The notes beneath the pieces were generated by a model. That model was not told where the DNA came from, did not search any database, and was given only the letters and a program-made list of their open reading frames with translations. DNA of 64,000 nt from the NCBI RefSeq assembly GCF_020715685.1, contig NZ_CP085840.1, positions 1 through 64,000 on the forward strand, written 5' to 3'. Below, in pieces: positions 48,938 through 55,692 of this stretch; the stretch's first letter is position 1; the number at the start of each line of letters is the position of its first letter. The stretch is from Dermatobacter hominis. Lineage in GTDB: Bacteria; Actinomycetota; Acidimicrobiia; Acidimicrobiales; Microtrichaceae. A program made the position numbers and the translations under genes.

Positions 48938-50152
48938 ATGGATCTCACGCCGGAACTGTTCGAGAAGACCGAGTTCACCGAGCGGCGCAAGGGCTACGAC
49001 ATCGAGCAGGTCGAGACCTTCATGGAGGACGCCGGCACGGCCCTCGCGCAGCTGCTCGTGCGGGTCCGCCACACCGAGGAGCGCGCCGCGGTCGCCGAGA
49101 GCCGGCTGTCGGAGGCCGAGTCCCGCGCCGCCGCCGCCGAGGAGAAGGCCGGCGAGGTCCAGGCCCGGGCCCAGGCCGCCGTCGCCGAGGCGCAGGCCTC
49201 GGCCCGCAGCGCCAGCGCGATGAGCGAGGAGGCCGAGGTCGAGCAGGCCGCCCGCACGCTGCTGATGGCCCGCCGCACCGCCGAGCAGATGGAGGCCGAC
49301 GCCCGCGGCCAGGCCCAGAACCTCCTCGTCGAGGCCAAGACGCGCGCCGACCGCCAGCTCGCCGAGGCCCAGGCCGAGGCCGAGGAGCTGATCCGCCGGG
49401 CCCGCACCCAGGCCGACAGCGAGTTCGCCGACCGCCGTGGGCGCGCCATGGAGGAGGTGCAGGTCCTCGAGAGCCGGCGCTCCCAGCTGGCCGACGTGAT
49501 CACGCAGCTCGAGGCCCGGCTCGCCGGCTACCGCGAGGACCTGACCCGCACCGCCGAGGAGCTCACCCTCCTGGCCTCCGACCCCGACCGCCTCGGGGCC
49601 CGCCCGACGATGTCGATCCCGCCCGACGAGGTGATCGTCCAGCGCCCGTCGGAGCCGCTGTCAGTGCCCGAGCCCGCCGACGAGCCCGAGCCGGTTCGCA
49701 GCAGCGACTCGGTGGTCGAGGTCTCCTCCGTCGAGCCCGACCACGACCCCGTCGGACCGGCCGACGACGAGCCGTCGACCGAGGCACCGTCCACCGGTGC
49801 GCCGCAGGCCGCCGCGCAGGAGCGCGTCGTCGACTTCGACAAGGGCGCCGGCGACGGGCCGCCCACCGAGGCGGTCGACGCCGCCGACTCCGACTGGGGT
49901 CCGGGCAGCTGGTCCCGGCTCGAGACGTCGGGCGGGGTGCCGCCCGAGGAGACGATCTCCCTCGCCGACGAGCCGTCGCGCCAGACCGCGCCCCACATCA
50001 TCGCCGAGCCGGTCACCGGCTCCGGCCGTGACCGCTACCTCCAGGACCTCGACGACGCCGTCAACGTGTCCGACGAGGACGACGAGGCGATGACCGCCTT
50101 CTTCGAGGGATCGGGCGAGACCCGCAACCGCCGCTTCGGCTGGCGGCGCTGA
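48938..50152 (+). CDS. divIVA: DivIVA / Wag31-type polar growth protein
   Basis: The 404-residue protein starts MDLTPELFEKTEFTERRKGY-DIEQVETFM, the conserved membrane-curvature-binding N-terminus of DivIVA. A long coiled coil (about 30-225) rich in AEAESRAAAAEEKA-type heptads follows. The second half is acidic and disordered (Pro, Asp, Glu, Ser rich), ending in a short basic helix ETRNRRFGWRR. DivIVA marks poles and septa and recruits the cell-wall machinery. It is longer than the ~260 residues of mycobacterial Wag31 because of the disordered region. The ATG at 48938 is fixed by the -10 hexamer 7 nt upstream. Confidence 0.93.
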   Translation: MDLTPELFEKTEFTERRKGYDIEQVETFMEDAGTALAQLLVRVRHTEERAAVAESRLSEAESRAAAAEEKAGEVQARAQAAVAEAQASARSASAMSEEAEVEQAARTLLMARRTAEQMEADARGQAQNLLVEAKTRADRQLAEAQAEAEELIRRARTQADSEFADRRGRAMEEVQVLESRRSQLADVITQLEARLAGYREDLTRTAEELTLLASDPDRLGARPTMSIPPDEVIVQRPSEPLSVPEPADEPEPVRSSDSVVEVSSVEPDHDPVGPADDEPSTEAPSTGAPQAAAQERVVDFDKGAGDGPPTEAVDAADSDWGPGSWSRLETSGGVPPEETISLADEPSRQTAPHIIAEPVTGSGRDRYLQDLDDAVNVSDEDDEAMTAFFEGSGETRNRRFGWRR

Positions 50153-50245
50153 CGCGGACGCGGCGCCCCCGCCCGCTCCCGCACCCGTCCCGTCGACCGG
50201 ATCGCCCTGCCGCGCCGGTGGTCTGCCGCGCCGCGGGCCCGCGGC

Positions 50246-50251
50246 TAAGGT
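50246..50251 (+). promoter_or_regulatory. Candidate -10 (TAAGGT) for DksA/TraR-like gene
   Basis: The hexamer is followed by a leader of about 50 nt with the strong site AAGGAGG (50294-50300) 6 nt before the ATG at 50307. Confidence 0.4.
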
Positions 50252-50306
50252 GCCCCGACCATTTGGACGACCCCATCACACGACCCGTCAGGGAAGGAGG
50301 CCGTTG

Positions 50307-50930
50307 ATGGCGACCAAGCGCGCCGGATCGACCACCGCGAAGGCCCCCGTCAAGGCGACGGCGAAGAAGGCCCCCGCGAAGAAGGCCGCTCCGGCCAAGA
50401 AGGCGCCCGCCAAGGCGACGGCGAAGAAGGCCCCGGCGAAGAAGGCCGCTCCGGCCAAGAAGGCGGCGCCCGCGAAGAGCGCAGCGCCGGCGAAGAAGGC
50501 CGCACCCGCCAAGAGCGCGGCGCCGTCCAAGAAGCCGCCGGCGAAGAAGGTGGCGAAGAGCCCGTTCGACAAGGCGTTCCTCGACGCGCAGAAGGCGCTG
50601 CTGCTCGAGGAGCGGGCCACGCTGCACGAGCAGGCCGTGGCGCTCAAGGCCGAGGCCGACGCGCTGGCGTTCGACCGTGAGCCGGGCGACGTGCAGTTCG
50701 ACGACGAGTCGGGCGAGGGCGACACGCTCGCCGTCGAGCGCGACTTCGACCTGGCCCGCGCCGCGCAGGCCCGCCAGACGATCGACGAGATCGACGCGGC
50801 GATCGAGCGCATCTCGAAGGGCACCTACGGCATCTGCGAGTACTCCGGCGAGCCGATCCCCAAGGAGCGCCTGAAGGCCATCCCGTGGGCGCGGGAGCGG
50901 GTCGAGTACAAGACCCGCAGCTTCCGCTGA
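50307..50930 (+). CDS. DksA/TraR-like protein with histone H1-like AKKA-rich N-terminus
   Basis: The 207-residue product is two-part. Residues 1-~85 are built from Ala/Lys/Pro repeats of the type KAAPAKKAPAKATAKKAPAK, like bacterial histone H1-like tails that bind DNA or RNA. Residues ~90-207 are the DksA/TraR coiled-coil hairpin (KAFLDAQKALLLEERATLHE, DFDLARAAQARQTIDEIDAA) followed by the zinc-finger region GTYGICEYSGEPIPKERLKA. Only one of the four zinc-binding cysteines remains (C-x2-S, then no C-x2-C), so the finger probably does not bind zinc. The start is set by AAGGAGG 6 nt upstream. lspA follows after 11 bp. Confidence 0.85.
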   Translation: MATKRAGSTTAKAPVKATAKKAPAKKAAPAKKAPAKATAKKAPAKKAAPAKKAAPAKSAAPAKKAAPAKSAAPSKKPPAKKVAKSPFDKAFLDAQKALLLEERATLHEQAVALKAEADALAFDREPGDVQFDDESGEGDTLAVERDFDLARAAQARQTIDEIDAAIERISKGTYGICEYSGEPIPKERLKAIPWARERVEYKTRSFR

Positions 50931-50941
50931 GCGGATCCGCC

Positions 50942-51538
50942 ATGACGTCCGCACGCAGGTGGACGATCGTCGGGCTCGTCGCGGCGTTCGTGCTGGCCCT
51001 CGACCAGCTGACCAAGGCGTGGGCGGTCGACCGGCTCAAGGGCCAGCTGCCGATCCACGTGATCTGGACGCTGCAGTTCAACTACGCCGAGAACACCGGC
51101 ATGGCGTTCTCCCGCGGCACGGGCGCGGGCCGGTGGATCTCGCTGGTCGTGCTCGCCATCGTCGTCGGCCTCGTGCTGCTCGCCCGCAACGTCCGCTCGA
51201 CGGTGGGCCTCGTGCTCATCGGCATCGTGGTGGGCGGGGCGTTCGGCAACCTGGTCGACCGCGTGTTCCGCGCACACGACGGGGTGCTGACCGGCGCGGT
51301 CGTCGACTGGATCGACGTGCAGTGGTGGCCGATCTTCAACATCGCCGACGCCGCCGTGGTGGTCGGCGGCATCCTCGTCGCCATCTTCCTGCTGCGCGAA
51401 CCGGTCGAGGACGAACCGGAGCCCGCCGCGGCCTCGGCGGGCGCGCCGCCCGCCGAGGGGGCGACCCCGCCGGCTCCGGCACCGGCGTCGGACCCCGAGC
51501 CGAGCGCCGATCCCGGCCCGGCGGACGGGGCGGCCTGA
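50942..51538 (+). CDS. lspA: Signal peptidase II (prolipoprotein) LspA
   Basis: The 198-residue membrane aspartyl protease cleaves lipoprotein signal peptides. Four membrane segments are seen. Conserved boxes are LALDQLTKAWAVDRL, FNYAENTGMAFS, GGAFGNLVDRVFR with the first catalytic Asp, and WPIFNIADAAVVVGGI with the second. A Pro/Ala/Glu-rich tail of ~50 residues follows the last helix and is longer than usual. ATG at 50942. The stop and the rluD ATG overlap as TGATG. Confidence 0.94.
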   Translation: MTSARRWTIVGLVAAFVLALDQLTKAWAVDRLKGQLPIHVIWTLQFNYAENTGMAFSRGTGAGRWISLVVLAIVVGLVLLARNVRSTVGLVLIGIVVGGAFGNLVDRVFRAHDGVLTGAVVDWIDVQWWPIFNIADAAVVVGGILVAIFLLREPVEDEPEPAAASAGAPPAEGATPPAPAPASDPEPSADPGPADGAA

Positions 51539-52554
51539 TGCCCGACGGTCCCGCCTTCCTCGACGAGACCGTCCCCGACCTCCTCGACGGCGAGCGCATC
51601 GACCGGGCGCTCTCGACGCTCGTGCCGTGCTCGCGCTCCGAGGCCGCCGACGCGCTCGCGGCCGGCCACGTGCGGGTCGGCGACCGGGTCGTGACCAAGC
51701 CGTCGCACCGGGTCGCCGCCGGCGACCACCTCGTGCTCGACGAGGACCCCATCCGCCGCGAGGAGCCCGTGGTCGCCGATGCGGAGGTCGAGCTGACCGT
51801 CCTGCACGCCGACGACGACATCATCGTCGTCGACAAGCCCGCCGGGCTCGTGGTCCACCCCGGGCCGGGCCACAAGGGGTCGACCCTCGTCCACGGCCTG
51901 CTGGCCCGGTTCCCGGACCTCGACCCGGCGACCGGCACCCTCGTCGGCGAACCCGACCGGCCCGGTCTCGTCCACCGGTTGGACCGCGGCACGTCGGGCC
52001 TGCTCGTCGTCGCCCGCACGCCCGATGCCCACGCCTCGCTCGTCGAGCAGCTCTCGACCCACGCCGTGGAGCGGACCTACACGGCGCTCGTCCGGGGCCA
52101 CCCCGAGCACCGCCACGGGGTGATCGACGCGCCGATCGGGCGCTCCCGCCGCGACCCCCTGCGCATGACCGTGGCCGCCGACGGGCGCCCGGCCCGCACC
52201 CACTACCGCCTGGAGCACCAGTTCCACTCCGAGGCCGGGCCGGGGGACGGCACCGACCGCCCCGCCGAGGTCGCGCTCGTCACCTGCAACCTCGAGACCG
52301 GCCGGACCCACCAGATCCGGGTGCACCTGGCCTCGATCGGCCATCCCGTCGTCGGCGACCAGCTGTACGGCGGCCCCGAGCGCCGGCCCCACGTCGGTCG
52401 GCCGTTCCTGCACGCCCGCCAGCTCTCCTTCGTCCACCCGGGCACGGGCGACGAGGTCACGTTCACCTCGCCGATGCCGGCCGACCTCGCCGCCGTGCTC
52501 GACCGGCTCCGCCCCCCGCTCGACGCGTCGGAGCGGGCCCACGTCGGCGCCTGA
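51538..52554 (+). CDS. rluD: RluD-type rRNA pseudouridine synthase
   Basis: The 338-residue enzyme has an N-terminal S4 RNA-binding domain (GERIDRALSTLVPCSRSEAA, ending DRVVTKPSHRV) and the RluA-family catalytic domain. The catalytic Asp is in VHRLDRGTSGLLVVART. Other motifs are VVDKPAGLVVHPGPGH and LETGRTHQIRVHLASIGHPV. It should isomerise uridines in 23S rRNA helix 69, though the exact target is inferred. The neighbour lspA is the standard partner in many bacteria. ATG at 51538 overlaps the lspA stop by one base. Confidence 0.92.
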   Translation: MPDGPAFLDETVPDLLDGERIDRALSTLVPCSRSEAADALAAGHVRVGDRVVTKPSHRVAAGDHLVLDEDPIRREEPVVADAEVELTVLHADDDIIVVDKPAGLVVHPGPGHKGSTLVHGLLARFPDLDPATGTLVGEPDRPGLVHRLDRGTSGLLVVARTPDAHASLVEQLSTHAVERTYTALVRGHPEHRHGVIDAPIGRSRRDPLRMTVAADGRPARTHYRLEHQFHSEAGPGDGTDRPAEVALVTCNLETGRTHQIRVHLASIGHPVVGDQLYGGPERRPHVGRPFLHARQLSFVHPGTGDEVTFTSPMPADLAAVLDRLRPPLDASERAHVGA

Positions 52555-52608
52555 GCGGGCGGGTGCCGGCGTTTGACCCGGCGGAGGCGCGGACAGGAGC
52601 ATGACCCG

Positions 52609-53103
52609 ATGCGCGCGCTGGTCATCCACGAGAGCCTCACCGGCAACACCCGGGCCGCCGCCCGGCTGATCGTCGCCGAGCTGCAGCGGGAGGGCTGGGA
52701 GGCGAGCGAGTGCTCCAGCCGCCAGGTCGACCTCGGCGCACTGCAGCAGGCCGACGTCGTGGTCGTCGGGACGTGGGTCGACGGGCTCGTCCTGTTCGGG
52801 CAGCGCCCGGGCGGCGCCGGCAAGCTCGCCAGGCTCCCGCTGCTCGGGGGCAAGCCGACCTACGTCTACGTCACCTACGCGATCGACCCCGGCCGCACGC
52901 TCGACAAGCTGACGGCCGAGATCACCGAGCGCCGCGGCGACGTGCAGGGCGGCATGGTCATCAAGCGCGGTCGCCTCGAGGAGGGCAGCGCCGAGTTCGC
53001 CCGCCGGGTCATCGAGGCGTCGGCCGACCTCGCCGCAGCCGAACTCGACCGGGCTGACCTCGACCCGGCCGACCGGGCGGATGCCGAGCCCGCCGAGGCC
53101 TGA
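52609..53103 (+). CDS. Flavodoxin-like protein
   Basis: The 164-residue protein has the FMN-binding flavodoxin start RALVIHESLTGNTRAAARLI, with the phosphate loop ESLTGNT, and the central strand ADVVVVGTWVDGLVLFGQRP. The C-terminal ~30 residues are Asp/Ala repeats (ADLDPADRADAEPAEA). It could carry electrons or sense redox. The adjacent divergently oriented Rrf2 regulator suggests redox or Fe-S-linked regulation, which is inference. ATG at 52609 has AGGAG (52595-52599) at 9-nt distance. Confidence 0.8.
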   Translation: MRALVIHESLTGNTRAAARLIVAELQREGWEASECSSRQVDLGALQQADVVVVGTWVDGLVLFGQRPGGAGKLARLPLLGGKPTYVYVTYAIDPGRTLDKLTAEITERRGDVQGGMVIKRGRLEEGSAEFARRVIEASADLAAAELDRADLDPADRADAEPAEA

Positions 53104-53133
53104 TCGCGCCCCGGTGGGGGAGGCGCGGGGAGC

Positions 53134-53604
53134 TCAGACGGGCTCGGCGGCCTCGCCCGGCCAGGCCCGCTCGCCGTTGGCCACGGCGCCGAGGTGGGCG
53201 AGCGTGTAGCCCTCGAGCAGCTGCTTCATGCGGCCGCCGACGTCGTGCCACACCGCGAGCAGGACGCACTGGCCCTCGTGGTCGCACGCCCCGTCGGTGT
53301 GGGGCTGGCCGAAGTCGCCGGCCTGGATGGGGCCGTCCACGGCCGAGACGATCTGCGCCAGGTCGATGTCCTCGGGGTCCCGCGCCAGCACGTAGCCGCC
53401 GCCCACGCCCCGCTTCGAGCGCACGAGCCCGGCGCCCTTGAGCGCCAGCAGGATCTGCTCCAGGTACGGCTGGGGGAGCCCGGTGCGCTCGGCGATGTCG
53501 CGGACGGAGGTGGGACCGTCCTCGCGGTGCAGCGAGAGCGACAGGAGGGCGCGACAGGCGTAGTCGCCGCGTGTGGAGACCTTCACCCGGTTCATGGTAC
53601 GCAT
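53134..53604 (-). CDS. Rrf2-family (IscR-like) transcriptional regulator
   Basis: The 156-residue winged-helix protein starts MNRVKVSTRGDYACRALLSL, has the recognition helix TSVRDIAERTGLPQPYLEQI and the wing SKRGVGGGYVLARDPEDIDL. After the dimerisation helix it has two cysteines in CDHEGQC, against three in IscR. A cluster, if formed, needs another ligand such as the following His (AVWHDV). It may sense iron-sulfur or redox state. ATG at 53604 has GGAG 8 nt upstream; the in-frame ATG at 53595 is possible. It converges with the flavodoxin-like gene and is divergent from the phosphatase-family gene. Confidence 0.88.
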   Translation of the reverse strand: MRTMNRVKVSTRGDYACRALLSLSLHREDGPTSVRDIAERTGLPQPYLEQILLALKGAGLVRSKRGVGGGYVLARDPEDIDLAQIVSAVDGPIQAGDFGQPHTDGACDHEGQCVLLAVWHDVGGRMKQLLEGYTLAHLGAVANGERAWPGEAAEPV

Positions 53605-53675
53605 GTGTCCGACTCCGCCGGATGACGCCGCTCAGCGACGGCGGCCATTGACGACGGAGTTCGCTGGTGGGCCGC

Positions 53676-53681
53676 TAGCGT
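53676..53681 (+). promoter_or_regulatory. Candidate -10 (TAGCGT) for phosphatase-family gene
   Basis: TAGCGT is 2 nt before an in-frame ATG (53684), too close for that codon to be transcribed. It gives a short leader with AAGGAG (53699-53704) and a start at GTG 53711. Confidence 0.45.
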
Positions 53682-53710
53682 TCATGACGGTTGCCGACAA
53701 GGAGCCAGCG

Positions 53711-54817
53711 GTGGTGGACGATCCGGTGCTGCCCGACTATGAGGGCGCGTGCACCTGCAACGTGATGAGCCCTCTGGTCGAGGATCCCGACCGCGTCCCC
53801 GCATGGTTCCCCGACGGGGTCGCGGGCGCCGACCAGGTCGTCCTGTGGGTCCTCGACGGCCTCGGCTGGGAGCAGATGCAGGAGCGCCTCGCCGGCCTCC
53901 GCGGCTTCCCCCTCATGAACGGCGTGCCGATCACCACGATCGCGCCGACCACCACGGCGACCGCCCTGACGTCGATCAGCACCGGCCTCCCGCCCGGCGA
54001 GCACGGCGTCATCGGCTACCGCATGGCGGTCGAGGGCGACGACAACCTCAACGTCCTCCGCTGGACCACCTCGAAGGGCGACGCCCGCGAGTCGATCCCG
54101 CCCGAGTCGGTCCAGCACGACGTGGCCTTCGAGGGCCAGCGCCCGCCCGTCGTGGTGCGGGCCGAGTTTCGCGACACCGGCTTCACCCGGGCCCACCTCG
54201 GCGGCTGCCGGCACGTGCCCTACCGGATGCCGTCGACGCTGGTCGCCGAGATCCTCCACCAGGTCCACGCCGGCGAGCCGTTCGTGTACGCGTACTACGA
54301 CGGCATCGACAAGGTCGCCCACGAGTACGGCCTCGGCACCGTGTACGACGCCGAGCTGATCTTCGTCGACCGGATGGTCGAGTACCTGGTCGAGGAGCTC
54401 CCGCCGGGCGTGGCGCTCGTGATCACCTCCGACCACGGCCAGGTCGACGTTGGCGACCGCGTCTTCCCGCCGCACCCCGAGGTCCTGAGCCACGTCCGCC
54501 ACCAGTCGGGCGAGGCCCGGTTCCGGTGGCTGCACGCCGTCCCCGGCGCCGAGGCCGACCTGCTGGCCGCAGCCCAGCACCACCACGGCCACGAGGCGTG
54601 GGTGGTGACGCGCGAGCAGGTCGTCGACGAGTGCTGGTTCGGCCCGAAGGTCCTGCCCGGCCCGCTGTCGCGGCTGGGCGACGTGGCGCTCGTGGCCCGG
54701 GCGCCGATCGCGTTCGAGGACCCGATGGACACGGGTCCGTTCCACCTCATCGGCCGCCACGGGTCCATGACCCCGGCCGAGGTGTACGTCCCGCTGCTCG
54801 TCGCCCGCACCGGCTGA
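53711..54817 (+). CDS. Alkaline phosphatase superfamily / phosphodiesterase-nucleotide pyrophosphatase protein
   Basis: The 368-residue protein matches type I phosphodiesterase/nucleotide pyrophosphatases. Metal-binding Asp lies in VVLWVLDGLGWEQM, the Thr nucleophile in APTTTATALTSISTGLPPGE, then YYDGIDKVAHEYG, VITSDHGQVDVGD and GRHGSMTPAEVYVPLL, which give the remaining zinc ligands. There is no signal peptide, so it should be cytoplasmic. GTG at 53711 is selected because AAGGAG stands 6 nt before it, while the upstream ATG at 53684 is only 2 nt after the -10 hexamer. GTG 53714 is also possible. The natural substrate is unknown. bpa follows after 122 bp. Confidence 0.85.
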   Translation: MVDDPVLPDYEGACTCNVMSPLVEDPDRVPAWFPDGVAGADQVVLWVLDGLGWEQMQERLAGLRGFPLMNGVPITTIAPTTTATALTSISTGLPPGEHGVIGYRMAVEGDDNLNVLRWTTSKGDARESIPPESVQHDVAFEGQRPPVVVRAEFRDTGFTRAHLGGCRHVPYRMPSTLVAEILHQVHAGEPFVYAYYDGIDKVAHEYGLGTVYDAELIFVDRMVEYLVEELPPGVALVITSDHGQVDVGDRVFPPHPEVLSHVRHQSGEARFRWLHAVPGAEADLLAAAQHHHGHEAWVVTREQVVDECWFGPKVLPGPLSRLGDVALVARAPIAFEDPMDTGPFHLIGRHGSMTPAEVYVPLLVARTG

Positions 54818-54926
54818 GCCGACCCCCGCAGCCGCCGACGAGACGGTCCCCGCAGCCGCCGTCGCCGGGCTCCCGGGGCGGTTGGCGCGGCGTGCCGGCC
54901 GGGGGAGTGGGCCCGACCCGGCGGGG

Positions 54927-54932
54927 TAGGGT
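54927..54932 (+). promoter_or_regulatory. Candidate -10 (TAGGGT) for leaderless bpa
   Basis: TAGGGT ends 7 nt before the ATG at 54940. Confidence 0.5.
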
Positions 54933-54939
54933 CCCGGCC

Positions 54940-55497
54940 ATGTCCGACGATCCCACCACGCCGTCCGAGGTGCTCGCGCCCGACTCGATCGAACCGCCCA
55001 CCGGGGCGCACCCCGTGTCGCCCGCGGTGGCCGGCGCCGCAGCCGACGGGGCGTCGGGCAGGGACGGCGAGGGCGAGGACGAGGTCCCCGACGTCAACTC
55101 GCCCGCCAAGATCATCCGCATCGGCGCCATGGTGAAGCAGCTGCTCGAGGAGGTGCGCACCACGTCGCTCGACGAGGCGTCCCGCGGTCAGCTGCGCGAC
55201 ATCTACGAGCGGTCGCTCGACCAGCTGAAGTCCTCGCTGTCGCCCGAGCTGGCCGAGGAGCTGACCGAGCTCAGCTTCGACTTCCCCGAGGGCTCGGTGC
55301 CCTCCGAGACCGAGCTGCGCATGGCCCAGTCCCAGCTGGTCGGCTGGCTCGAGGGCCTGTTCCACGGCATCCAGGCCGCGCTCGTGGCCCAGCAGATGTC
55401 GGCGCGCCAGCAGCTCGAGGGCATGCGGGGCCAGCTGATGCAGGGTCCCGGCGGCCCGCAGCCCACGCCGACCCCCGGCGGTCCCGGCTACATCTGA
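54940..55497 (+). CDS. bpa: Bacterial proteasome activator Bpa (PafE)
   Basis: The 185-residue protein matches the actinobacterial ATP-independent proteasome activator. A disordered N-terminus (1-~48) precedes the four-helix core: PAKIIRIGAMVKQLLEEVRT, then LDEASRGQLRDIYERSLDQL and the signature SQLVGWLEGLFHGIQAALVA followed by QQMSARQQLEGMRG. A Gly/Pro-rich tail ends in GPGYI. Mycobacterial Bpa ends in GQYL, whose last residues dock into the 20S alpha-ring pockets. Here Tyr is kept in the penultimate position and Ile replaces Leu. Bpa forms a dodecameric ring feeding unfolded proteins to the 20S core. No proteasome core genes are in the window. The start is set by TAGGGT. Confidence 0.9.
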   Translation: MSDDPTTPSEVLAPDSIEPPTGAHPVSPAVAGAAADGASGRDGEGEDEVPDVNSPAKIIRIGAMVKQLLEEVRTTSLDEASRGQLRDIYERSLDQLKSSLSPELAEELTELSFDFPEGSVPSETELRMAQSQLVGWLEGLFHGIQAALVAQQMSARQQLEGMRGQLMQGPGGPQPTPTPGGPGYI

Positions 55498-55692
55498 CCG
55501 GCCGCGAGCCCGCCGTCGCCCTGCCCTGGGCGGCACCCCGCTCGGGTGCCCGGCGCCGGCCCTCGCGGGCCCGCGGTGGCGGTGCGGACCGTCACGGTCG
55601 CGCGCGAGACTCGGAGCTGAATCACAGCCGTGTCGTTCGTCGGCCGCCGTCCCCCGGACCGCGGCCGGCCGTGAGCCAGGGAGGCCGCCAAG

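Noticed and set aside
53684-53710. ATG at 53684 as start of the phosphatase-family gene
   Set aside because: It lies 2 nt after the TAGCGT box and would not be in the transcript; GTG 53711 has AAGGAG at 6 nt.
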